Origin: Betaproteobacteria bacterium
GTDB lineage: Bacteria; Pseudomonadota; Gammaproteobacteria; Burkholderiales; SG8-39
DNA length: 8,381 bases
Reading direction: 5' to 3'
NCBI GenBank assembly: GCA_005882235.1
Contig: VBCT01000168.1
Coordinates: 1-8,381 of the forward strand
Each line of letters begins with the position of its first letter. Within the stretch, counting starts at the first letter, position 1. Under the pieces are notes generated by a model. The model ran no database searches. It was not told the DNA's origin and worked only from the letters and a program-made list of their open reading frames with translations. The position numbers and the translations under genes are program-made. Below, piece after piece: positions 1 to 6,086 of the stretch.

Positions 1-346
1 CATCGGAGAGCTCGAGCGGCTGCATCGACCCTTGTTCGACACCATCCACCAGCAGGGCGGCGTGAGGCTGCGCGGCGATGCCTTCGCCAAATGGGCGGCG
101 GACTGGCTCGCCAAGCAGAACGTGGACATGGCCAAGTACGACGCGGCTTTCCACTCGTTCACGGTCGAAAGCAAACTGCGCCGCGCGTCGCAGATGGGCC
201 GCGCGTACCGACTCGACGGAGTACCGACTCTGACCGTGCAGGGCCGCTACCTCGTCGTCGCGAGCACGTCTCGCAAGGCGATGCTCGCCACCGCCGACTT
301 TCTCATTGGGGAAACGCGCAAGCAACTCGCAAAAGCAAAGCCCTAG
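1..346 (+). CDS. dsbA: DsbA-like thiol:disulfide oxidoreductase, C-terminal part (5' cut by window edge)
   Basis: The reading frame is open from base 2 to the TAG at 344-346, giving 114 visible residues; the true start lies before the window. The visible part matches the C-terminal half of the DsbA thioredoxin fold: the helical insertion (from about ELERLHRPLFDTI), then a helix leading into the cis-proline loop RLDGVPTLTVQGRYLV. In this family the Val-cisPro-Thr loop packs against the active-site cysteines and binds substrate. DsbA proteins oxidise cysteine pairs in periplasmic proteins. The CXXC site and signal peptide would lie upstream, so oxidase activity and export cannot be verified here. 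It aligns by eye with the same region of the next gene (ADRLHWQVYDHF and AVPTFIVDGKFL), so the two are paralogues in tandem. The family call is fairly secure; the exact DsbA role is not. Confidence 0.8.
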   Translation, partial: IGELERLHRPLFDTIHQQGGVRLRGDAFAKWAADWLAKQNVDMAKYDAAFHSFTVESKLRRASQMGRAYRLDGVPTLTVQGRYLVVASTSRKAMLATADFLIGETRKQLAKAKP

Positions 347-371
347 CGTGGCGGGGCTTGCGCCCGGGCCA

Positions 372-1013
372 ATGGAACCGCGGGGCTGCTTGCAGAAATG
401 GCTGTTCGCGTCGGTGTTCGTTCTGCTCGCCGGCGCCGCGTCGGCCCAGACCCAGCCGGGGCGCGAATTTCAGCGCATCGAACCGCAGCGTCCGGTCGCC
501 GCGGACGGACGCATCGAGGTGATCGAATTCTTCTACTATGGCTGCCCGGTCTGCTATGAAACCCAGCCGTTTCTCACCCGGTGGCTGGGCAGGGCGTCCG
601 AATATGTCGCGATCCGTCGCGTTCCCGCGCTTTCCACGGAAGCATGGGAACCCTTCGCGAAGCTGTTCTATGCCCTGGAAACGCTCGGACAGGCCGACCG
701 GCTTCACTGGCAGGTCTACGACCATTTTCACTTCGAAAACGTAAAGCTCAATGACGAGAAGATCATGGCCGATTGGGTGGCGCGCAACGGCATCGAGCGG
801 CAGAGGTTCGTGGAGGTCTACGGCTCGTCGGGAGTCGCGGCCAGGGTCGCGCAGGCGCGCGAGCTCCTCAAGGCCTACGACGTGCGCGCGGTGCCGACAT
901 TCATCGTCGACGGCAAGTTCCTTACCTCGGCACGCCTGGCGGGCGGCACCGAACAGGTCATCCAGGTGGTCGACCATCTGGTGAAGCTCGCGCGCGAAGA
1001 GCGCTTCCGATAA
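372..1013 (+). CDS. Exported DsbA-family thiol:disulfide interchange protein with CPVC active site
   Basis: This is a complete 213-residue protein from ATG 372, close to the usual DsbA length of about 200-220. The N-terminus looks like a Sec signal peptide: charged start, hydrophobic core WLFASVFVLLAGA, and a probable cleavage after ASA at residue 25. The thioredoxin-fold strand VIEFFYYG leads into the active site C58-P59-V60-C61, where most DsbA proteins have CPHC. The cis-proline loop is AVPTF (Pro175). The predicted role is disulfide formation or exchange in the periplasm. The start is uncertain: a GTG at 348 is in frame and would abut the stop of the previous gene. ATG 372 places the hydrophobic segment at a normal distance, so I prefer it. 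Neither start has a clear Shine-Dalgarno site. It follows its paralogue by 25 nt and is probably co-transcribed with it. Confidence 0.88.
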   Translation: MEPRGCLQKWLFASVFVLLAGAASAQTQPGREFQRIEPQRPVAADGRIEVIEFFYYGCPVCYETQPFLTRWLGRASEYVAIRRVPALSTEAWEPFAKLFYALETLGQADRLHWQVYDHFHFENVKLNDEKIMADWVARNGIERQRFVEVYGSSGVAARVAQARELLKAYDVRAVPTFIVDGKFLTSARLAGGTEQVIQVVDHLVKLAREERFR

Positions 1014-1035
1014 GCGCCCCGCGCCCTGCCGTCCG

Positions 1036-1809
1036 GTGTCAACCGACCCCAAGGTCTTCATCACTGGCGCATCGAGCGGGATCGGCGCCGCGCTCGCGGC
1101 GCACTACGCGCGCCGGGGGGCGGTGCTCGGCCTGTGCGCAAGACGGCTGGTCCCGACACAGGCGCTCTTCTCCAGCTTGCTCTGCGGCGGGTCCTGCTAT
1201 CAAGTGGACGTGACCGACGCCGCGAGCCTGCGAGCCGCGGCGGCTGATTTCACGGAGCGGTTCGGAGTGCCCGACATCGTGATTGCGAATGCGGGCATCA
1301 GCGTCGGCACCTCCACCGAGAGTTCGGAGGACCTTCCCGCCTTCCGCAAGATCATGGACACCAACGTGTTCGGAATGGCCGCGACGTTTCAGCCGTTTGT
1401 TCTGCCCATGCGCGCGCGCGGCAGCGGCACGCTGGTCGGCATCGCGAGCGTCGCCGGCTTTCGCGGGCTGCCCGGCGGAGGCGCTTACAGCGCTTCCAAA
1501 TCGGCAGCAATCACGTATCTGGAGAGTCTACGCGTGGAGCTTCGCGGCTCGGGCGTGGCTGTGGTCACGATCTGTCCCGGCTATATCCGTACCGCGATGA
1601 CGGCGTCGAACCGCTACCGAATGCCGTTCATCATCGACGCGGACGAAGCGGCCCGGCGTTTTGCCCGAGTCATCGCCAGAAGGCGCCGCTTCACGGTCAT
1701 TCCCTGGCAGATGGCGCTCGTTTCCTTTGCGCTTCGCCACCTGCCGCGCTGGCTGTTCGACCGGCTGTTCGCGCGCGCGCCGCGAAAGGCGCGCGGTCTC
1801 CCTTCGTGA
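1036..1809 (+). CDS. Short-chain dehydrogenase/reductase (SDR) family oxidoreductase
   Basis: This 257-residue protein has the full classical SDR pattern: nucleotide-binding TGASSGIG (residues 10-17), NAG (85-87), Asn110 in MDTNVFG, catalytic Ser138 in IASVAG, the YSASK box with Tyr151 and Lys155, and CPGYIRT (180-186). Two arginines after the second strand (LCARR, 36-37) suggest a preference for NADP(H) over NAD(H). The enzyme should reduce or oxidise a carbonyl/hydroxyl group, but the substrate cannot be read from the sequence. The C-terminus is hydrophobic and basic (IPWQMALVSFALRHLPRWLFDRLFAR), which could favour membrane association. The start is GTG 1036, chosen because it lies just before the first beta-strand KVFITGAS; no good Shine-Dalgarno site precedes it. 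It begins 22 nt after the DsbA-like gene, and its stop overlaps the next start by 4 nt. Confidence 0.88.
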   Translation: MSTDPKVFITGASSGIGAALAAHYARRGAVLGLCARRLVPTQALFSSLLCGGSCYQVDVTDAASLRAAAADFTERFGVPDIVIANAGISVGTSTESSEDLPAFRKIMDTNVFGMAATFQPFVLPMRARGSGTLVGIASVAGFRGLPGGGAYSASKSAAITYLESLRVELRGSGVAVVTICPGYIRTAMTASNRYRMPFIIDADEAARRFARVIARRRRFTVIPWQMALVSFALRHLPRWLFDRLFARAPRKARGLPS

Positions 1810-2636
1810 GCGGGCCAGAGGCGAGACTCGTCGACGCCGCGGGAACGCGGCACACCCCGGTGCGCCGCGAGGCGCGCATCGTGAGCCTGGTGCCCAGCAT
1901 CACGGAGCTCGTGTGCGATCTCGGCCTCGCGGAGCAACTCGTGGGGCGAACCGGCTTCTGCGTCCATCCCCGCGAGGTCGTTCGCCGGATCCCCAAACTC
2001 GGCGGCACCAAAGATGTCGATCTCGGCAAGCTGCGCGCGCTGCGCGCTACCCACGTCATCCTCAATATCGACGAGAACAGGGAGGAGGACGCACGCGCGA
2101 TCGCTGGGTTCGTTCCCGAGCTGATCGTCACGCACCCGCTCGCGCCCATCGACAACCTGGCGCTATACCGGCTGATCGGCGGAATATTCGGGCGGGAGGA
2201 CCAAGCCGAGGCACTGTGCGGCGAATTCGAAGCAGCGTACGCGACGCTGCAGTCGGCGGCGCGCAGGTTTCCGCTCGATCGCGTGCTCTACCTGATATGG
2301 AAAAATCCCTGGATGACGGTGTCGCGCGATACCTACGTTTCGCGGATGCTCGCCCTCGTAAAATGGGAAACCGTCCCGGCGGTGTGCAGCGCTCGCTACC
2401 CCGAGATCCGGCTCGACAGCGGCGTGCTCGACGGAGCCGACGCGGTGCTGCTGTCGAGCGAGCCGTATTCGTTCCGCGAACGACACGTCGCGGAGCTGCG
2501 CGCCGAGCCCTTGCTTGCGAAGAAAAGGATCGCTCTCATCGACGGAGAGATGACCGCGTGGTACGGCAGCCGCGCCATCGAGGGTTTGGGGTATCTCCGG
2601 CGATTCCGCGAGGGGCTCGGTCGCTCCGCCGGATAA
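1806..2636 (+). CDS. BtuF-like cobalamin-binding / helical-backbone metal-receptor protein without signal peptide
   Basis: This 276-residue protein belongs to the class III periplasmic-binding fold (Peri_BP_2, BtuF/FhuD type). Two lobes are visible: an N-terminal lobe opening with RIVSLVPSITELVCDLGL (24-41) and a C-terminal lobe from about RVLYLIWKNPWMTVSRDTYVSRML (159-182). They are joined by the long helix around residues 116-152. Conserved aromatic and basic positions such as W165, W169, W252 and the DGEMTAWYGSR stretch (247-256) fit the BtuF-like group. There is no signal peptide or lipobox: the first 23 residues are polar and charged. If the start is right, the protein is cytoplasmic, unlike true transport receptors. 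The GTG start overlaps the SDR stop (GTGA), implying translational coupling. No permease, ATPase or cobalamin gene is nearby, so the ligand is unknown. The fold call is firm; the cobalamin label is family convention. Confidence 0.82.
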   Translation: MSGPEARLVDAAGTRHTPVRREARIVSLVPSITELVCDLGLAEQLVGRTGFCVHPREVVRRIPKLGGTKDVDLGKLRALRATHVILNIDENREEDARAIAGFVPELIVTHPLAPIDNLALYRLIGGIFGREDQAEALCGEFEAAYATLQSAARRFPLDRVLYLIWKNPWMTVSRDTYVSRMLALVKWETVPAVCSARYPEIRLDSGVLDGADAVLLSSEPYSFRERHVAELRAEPLLAKKRIALIDGEMTAWYGSRAIEGLGYLRRFREGLGRSAG

Positions 2637-2657
2637 TTCTCCCCGGGGGCAGGCTGC

Positions 2658-4430
2658 TCAGGCGGGAACGCTCACATAGGACCCGGGAGCGTCCTCGAGC
2701 GCTTGCAGTGTCCCCGCGCCCGGAACGCGGGCCGGCACCCGGTCGGGCCCGTTCAGGCCGGTTATCCAGGCCTGCCAGTCGATCCACCACGAACCTTCGT
2801 TCCGGCTCGCCCCTGCCTGCCATTCGTCGGCCGATTCGGGGAGCTCGGATCCGGTCCAGTAGCCGTATTTTTTCGCCGACGGCGGATTCACGATGCCGGC
2901 AATATGCCCCGAGCCTCCGAGCACGAACCGCGTAGGCCCGGAGAGGAGGCGGGCGCCCTTGTAGGTGGATTCCCAGGGCGCGATGTGGTCCTCGAGAGTG
3001 GAAACGAAGTACGCCGGTATCACGATCTTCCTGAGGTCGATCGGCACGCCGCCGAGCGCGATGCCGCCGCGATCCTTGAGCCGGTTGGCGAGGTACATGT
3101 TGCGCAGGTAGAAGCTGTGCATCTTTGCGGGCATGCGCGTGGAATCTGAATTCCAGTAGAGGAGATCGAACGGGAAGGGATCCCTCCCGAGCAGGTAGTT
3201 GTTGACGACGAACGACCACACTAGGTCGTTCGCGCGCAGCATGTTGAAGGTGGCCGCCATCTCGGAGCCCTCGAGGTAGCCGCGCTCCTGCATGCGGCGT
3301 TCCAGATTCTGCACCTGAGCTTCGTCGATGAACACCCCGAGCTCGCCGGGGATGGAAAAATCGAGCAGCGACGCGAGGAACGTGGCCGAGGCCGCGTGCG
3401 CGTCGCCTTTCTCCGCCATCCACGCGAGGGTGGCGCCGAGAAGCGTTCCTCCGAGGCAGTAACCGATGATGTTGACCTCGTTCTCGCCGGTCGCCTGGCC
3501 GATCGCATCGAGCGCCGCAAGCGGCCCTTCGAACATGTAATTCTCGAATGTCTTGCCGGCAAAGCGCCCGTCCGGATTGACCCAGGAGATCACGAACACG
3601 GTGTGGCCCTGGTCGACGGCCCAACGGACGAAGGAATTCCTCTCGCGCAGATCGAGGATGTAATACTTGTTGATCCACGGCGGGATCACGAGAAGCGGCC
3701 GCCTGAACACCGTGTCGGTGCCCGGGGCATACTGGATAAGCTGCATCAGGTCGTTCTGGAAAACCACCTTGCCGGGAGTAGTGGCGACGTTCACGCCGAG
3801 CTTGAACGCCTTTTCGTCCGCCATGCGGATGCCGCCGCGCTCGATGTCGGCCAGGAGGTTGTTCAAGCCCCGGACCAAATTCTGCCCGCCGGACTGCAAA
3901 GTCTCGCGCAAGACCTCGGGGTTGCTGAGAGCGAAGTTCGACGGAGACAGCGCGTCGATGTATTGGCGCGTGTAGAAATTCACCTTCTTCTGCGTCTCCT
4001 CCGGCAAGCCCTCGACGGACGATACGGTGTCGTGCATGTGGCGTGCAGCGATCAAGTAGGACTGTTTGATGTAGTCGAACAGGAACTGGTCCTGCCAGTC
4101 GGCGTTGCGAAAACGGTTGTCCCCCTCGCCGGGCTCGGCGACCGGCGGGGCTTCCTTTCCCAGCATGCGCAGCAGGCTCGACTGCCAGAGAGCGACGTGG
4201 TCCCAGAACATCCGCGTCTGCATTTCCGCGAGCTTCCAGGGATCGGCCAGCATGCGCGCGGTGAGGTCCATGAACGCGCGGGCGATTCCGAGCTCGTCGC
4301 TGGTGGCGACCCCGTGGTCGCCGGCTTGGCGCTGGAGAAACTCCCCCATGAGGCGGCCGGAGCGCTCCGCGACCTCTGCGAATACTTTCGCGCTCTGGGC
4401 GGAATCGGGTGAGGACTGCGTTGCGGGCAT
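2658..4430 (-). CDS. phaC: Class I polyhydroxyalkanoate (PHA) synthase
   Basis: This 590-residue enzyme polymerises (R)-3-hydroxyacyl-CoA, typically 3-hydroxybutyryl-CoA, into PHA storage granules in the cytoplasm. Its length matches class I synthases (the Cupriavidus necator enzyme is 589). A PhaC N-terminal domain covers roughly residues 80-260, followed by an alpha/beta-hydrolase fold. The lipase-like box reads GYCLGG with the nucleophile Cys325. Asp481 in STLEDHIAPWES and His509 in GGSGHIAGIVNPP complete the triad, at positions almost identical to C319/D480/H508 of C. necator. All catalytic residues are intact, so it should be active. It starts with ATG 4 nt after the stop of the upstream metallo-beta-lactamase-fold gene and has no clear Shine-Dalgarno site, which suggests translational coupling. 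No phaA, phaB, phaP or phaR lies directly beside it. It converges with the BtuF-like gene across 21 nt. Confidence 0.97.
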   Translation of the reverse strand: MPATQSSPDSAQSAKVFAEVAERSGRLMGEFLQRQAGDHGVATSDELGIARAFMDLTARMLADPWKLAEMQTRMFWDHVALWQSSLLRMLGKEAPPVAEPGEGDNRFRNADWQDQFLFDYIKQSYLIAARHMHDTVSSVEGLPEETQKKVNFYTRQYIDALSPSNFALSNPEVLRETLQSGGQNLVRGLNNLLADIERGGIRMADEKAFKLGVNVATTPGKVVFQNDLMQLIQYAPGTDTVFRRPLLVIPPWINKYYILDLRERNSFVRWAVDQGHTVFVISWVNPDGRFAGKTFENYMFEGPLAALDAIGQATGENEVNIIGYCLGGTLLGATLAWMAEKGDAHAASATFLASLLDFSIPGELGVFIDEAQVQNLERRMQERGYLEGSEMAATFNMLRANDLVWSFVVNNYLLGRDPFPFDLLYWNSDSTRMPAKMHSFYLRNMYLANRLKDRGGIALGGVPIDLRKIVIPAYFVSTLEDHIAPWESTYKGARLLSGPTRFVLGGSGHIAGIVNPPSAKKYGYWTGSELPESADEWQAGASRNEGSWWIDWQAWITGLNGPDRVPARVPGAGTLQALEDAPGSYVSVPA

Positions 4431-4434
4431 GTCG

Positions 4435-5478
4435 CTAGTTTTGAGCGTAGCGAACCACGCCGTCGGCGCCGACTGAGCGCTTCAGGCGCCCGTCGAAGTG
4501 GAGGAGGTGGAGGTGGGCCATCGCCTCGCCCATGGCGAAGAAAAGCTGGTGCGTGTCGAGCTTGCGGCGAAAAAGCGTATCGAGCACGTCCGCCGCGGCC
4601 TTGGGCGTCTCGCAGGCTTCGTGCAGCTCGGCGAGGCGCAGGCGGTGATGCTCCTTTAGCTGCTCAATGCGTTCGCGAAGGCCCCGGAAGGGCAGGCCGT
4701 GCGAGGGCAGCGTGAGCGTGGTCGCAGGCAATCCGGCGTAGCGGGATAAGGAGTCGAGGAAAAGCGCGAGCGGGTTTCCCTCCGGCTCGTTCGCCCAAAC
4801 GCTGACGTTGGTCGAAATCCTGGGGAGTACCATGTCGCCGGAGATGAGGACGCCGAGCTCCTCGCAGTAAAGCGCGGCGTGCTCGGGAGCGTGACCGTAC
4901 CCCATGATGACTCTCCAGTCGCGCCCGCCTATGCGATGCGTCTGCGCGTCCATCAAGCGCCTGTACCCGGAGGGAAACCCGGGCACGCGGCTGCGATAAT
5001 TGGTTCGGCGCTGCTTCATCAGCTCGAGCTTTTCACCGGCGAGTCCGTTGCGCACGAACATCGCCACCACGTTGTCGAAGCCGAAACCCGCGCTTCCTTC
5101 GCGCATCGCGTGCGCGGCGAAATACTCGGCCTGCGGCATCCAGAATTCGGCGCCGGTGCGCTCGACCAGCCACCAGGCCAGACCCGCGTGGTCGGGATGA
5201 TGGTGCGTGACGACGAGGCGCCTGACCGGGCGCCCCGCGATGGGTCCGGCGAAGATGCGTTCCCACAGCGCGCGCGTGGCGCCGTCGCCGATGCCGCAGT
5301 CGATGAAGGTCCAGCCCGCATTTCCGTTTAGCTCGTCTTCGAGCAGCCAGAGATTGATGTGGTCGAGCGCAAACGGCAGGGGCATGCGCAGCCAGTGCAT
5401 TCCGGGCGCGACCTGCAGGGTTTCGCCGGGCGCGGGCGGCGCGGGGTGCGGATACTCCAGGATGGATTCGGGGGTCAC
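4435..5478 (-). CDS. Metallo-beta-lactamase-fold hydrolase with C-terminal winged-helix region
   Basis: This 347-residue protein carries the zinc-binding motif THHHPDHAG (residues 91-99), giving the HxHxDH set H92, H94, D96 and H97. The remaining family ligands are H196 in MGYGHAPEH, D215 in ISGDMVLP and H260 in LPSHGLPF. All ligands for a two-metal site are present. Residues after about 268 (helical, through LFRRKLDTHQLFFAMGEAMAHLHLLHFDGRLKR) resemble the winged-helix tail of LACTB2-type members. There is no signal peptide, so it should act in the cytoplasm. The family includes thioesterases, glyoxalase II-type enzymes, lactonases and nucleases; the substrate cannot be settled here. It is the first gene of a unit with phaC, so an acyl-thioester or lactone substrate is plausible but inferred. 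The start is GTG 5478, without an evident Shine-Dalgarno site. Its 5' side faces the divergent MerR gene. Confidence 0.87.
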   Translation of the reverse strand: MTPESILEYPHPAPPAPGETLQVAPGMHWLRMPLPFALDHINLWLLEDELNGNAGWTFIDCGIGDGATRALWERIFAGPIAGRPVRRLVVTHHHPDHAGLAWWLVERTGAEFWMPQAEYFAAHAMREGSAGFGFDNVVAMFVRNGLAGEKLELMKQRRTNYRSRVPGFPSGYRRLMDAQTHRIGGRDWRVIMGYGHAPEHAALYCEELGVLISGDMVLPRISTNVSVWANEPEGNPLALFLDSLSRYAGLPATTLTLPSHGLPFRGLRERIEQLKEHHRLRLAELHEACETPKAAADVLDTLFRRKLDTHQLFFAMGEAMAHLHLLHFDGRLKRSVGADGVVRYAQN

Positions 5479-5483
5479 GCGCT

Positions 5484-5513
5484 TTGGATGGCGCGAGAAG
5501 GTCGGAGTAGAAT
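5484..5513 (+). promoter_or_regulatory. Candidate sigma-70 promoter for the MerR gene
   Basis: A TTGGAT -35-like box (5484-5489) is followed after 18 nt by a TAGAAT -10-like box (5508-5513). Transcription would begin near 5520, leaving a leader of about 84 nt before ATG 5604. The -10 matches consensus at 4 of 6 positions and the -35 at 3 to 4, so this is a weak candidate found by eye. Confidence 0.28.
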
Positions 5514-5550
5514 TCCGGCTTCCCGCGGCGAAAGGTGCGAATTCTCGCAG

Positions 5551-5581
5551 ATTATGGCGCCGCCCGCCACAAAACCGTCAG
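5551..5581 (-). promoter_or_regulatory. Candidate sigma-70 promoter for the hydrolase-phaC unit
   Basis: Read on the minus strand, CATAAT (5551-5556) matches the -10 consensus at 5 of 6 positions. The best -35-like hexamer, CTGACG (5576-5581), sits 19 nt away, longer than ideal. A start near 5543 would give a leader of about 65 nt before GTG 5478. A small dyad (TGCGA, ATTC, TCGCA; 5536-5549) would fall at the transcription start and could be a regulator site. This is speculative. Confidence 0.25.
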
Positions 5582-5603
5582 ACAGCGCTCCAGCATTTCG
5601 CCG

Positions 5604-6023
5604 ATGAACGAGCCCGCAGAGACCTACAGCATCGCCGAGCTCGCGCGCGAGTTCGACGTGACCCATCGCGCGATCCGCTTCTACGAGGACGAAGGCCTGC
5701 TCAGCCCGGGTCGCGACGGCACGCGGCGCGTCTATTCCAAGCGCGACTGGGTACGGCTGAAGCTGATCCTCCGCGGGAAGCGGCTCGGCTTCTCCCTCGC
5801 CGAGGTACACGAGATGCTGGAGCTCTACGATTCCGCACCGGACGAGCGGCCCCAGCTGGAGAAGTTCGTCGCCGCGCTCGCCGCCCGCCGCGAGCAGCTC
5901 GAGCGCCAGCGCGAAGAGATCGAGGAGGTGCTCTCCGAGATCCGCGCGTTCGAGCGCCAGTCGCGCAAGATCCTCGTGGGCGCAAGGCGCCGTAGGCCCC
6001 CCGCCCGGGCGCGGCAGCCTTGA
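5604..6023 (+). CDS. liuR: MerR-family transcriptional regulator, LiuR-like
   Basis: This 139-residue regulator has the MerR layout: an N-terminal winged helix-turn-helix (YSIAELAREFDVTHRAIRFYEDEGLL, residues 8-33; wing around SPGRDGTRRVYSKRD, 34-48), a second helical pair with KLILRGKRLGFSLAEVHEML (53-72), and a dimerisation coiled coil from about 84 to 120. It contains no cysteine, so it is not a metal or redox sensor of the SoxR/CueR kind. The EFDVT-RAIRFYEDEGLL and RLKLILRGKRLGFSLAE stretches match the LiuR type that controls branched-chain amino-acid catabolism. The neighbouring isovaleryl-CoA dehydrogenase and the palindrome before it support this. ATG 5604 is chosen because homologues begin shortly before the helix-turn-helix; GTG 5535 would add 23 residues of no family character. 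The C-terminus is a basic, proline-rich tail (ARRRRPPARARQP). No clear Shine-Dalgarno site is seen. Confidence 0.85.
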   Translation: MNEPAETYSIAELAREFDVTHRAIRFYEDEGLLSPGRDGTRRVYSKRDWVRLKLILRGKRLGFSLAEVHEMLELYDSAPDERPQLEKFVAALAARREQLERQREEIEEVLSEIRAFERQSRKILVGARRRRPPARARQP

Positions 6024-6032
6024 TGTCCATGA

Positions 6033-6061
6033 TTGACGTTTACGTAAACGTAAAGTAAAGT
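6033..6061 (+). promoter_or_regulatory. Promoter of the isovaleryl-CoA dehydrogenase operon
   Basis: A strong -35 box TTGACG (6033-6038, 5 of 6 consensus) is followed by a 17-nt spacer and a -10-like TAAAGT (6056-6061, 4 of 6). Transcription should begin near 6068, giving a leader of about 20 nt. The spacer is almost filled by a palindromic operator. Classical MerR activators use overlong 19-20 bp spacers; this one is of optimal length, which fits repression rather than activation by DNA distortion. Confidence 0.65.
6036..6051. promoter_or_regulatory. Probable LiuR operator (perfect 16-bp palindrome)
   Basis: ACGTTTACGTAAACGT is its own reverse complement over all 16 bases. Beyond a mismatched pair the symmetry continues (TT on the left, AA on the right). 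It lies between the -35 and -10 boxes of the dehydrogenase promoter and 13 nt after the regulator stop. The TTTACGTAAA-type core resembles sites I recall for LiuR regulators of leucine and isovalerate catabolism. The regulator-site pairing is inferred from position and family. Confidence 0.75.
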
Positions 6062-6075
6062 CTTCCCCTCCCCCC

Positions 6076-6080
6076 GGAAG
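6076..6080 (+). promoter_or_regulatory. Shine-Dalgarno site of the isovaleryl-CoA dehydrogenase gene
   Basis: GGAAG lies 6 nt before ATG 6087 and supports this start. It is one of only two good ribosome-binding sites visible in the window. Confidence 0.6.
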
Positions 6081-6086
6081 CCTCGA

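Noticed and set aside
723..755. AAAACGTAAAG inside the second DsbA gene as a regulator half-site
   Set aside because: It is inside a coding region, has no partner half, and is explained by the codons for ENVKL.
2637..2657. Possible bidirectional terminator between the convergent genes, including CCCCGGGG at 2641-2648
   Set aside because: The palindrome has no loop and no T-run on either strand. Termination here may be Rho-dependent or lie inside the genes.
1661..2935. A 424-codon open frame on the + strand spanning the SDR end, the BtuF-like gene and the phaC end
   Set aside because: The product is Arg/Pro/Ala-rich without any domain pattern and overlaps three well-supported genes. It is a frame-shifted shadow typical of GC-rich coding DNA.
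2536..3678. A 380-codon open frame on the - strand overlapping phaC in another frame
   Set aside because: Its Arg-rich translation carries no motif, and the synthase frame explains the same bases.
3396..4412. A 338-codon open frame on the + strand opposite phaC
   Set aside because: It lies entirely antisense to an intact PHA synthase with all catalytic residues. Its translation shows no recognisable family and has shadow-like composition.
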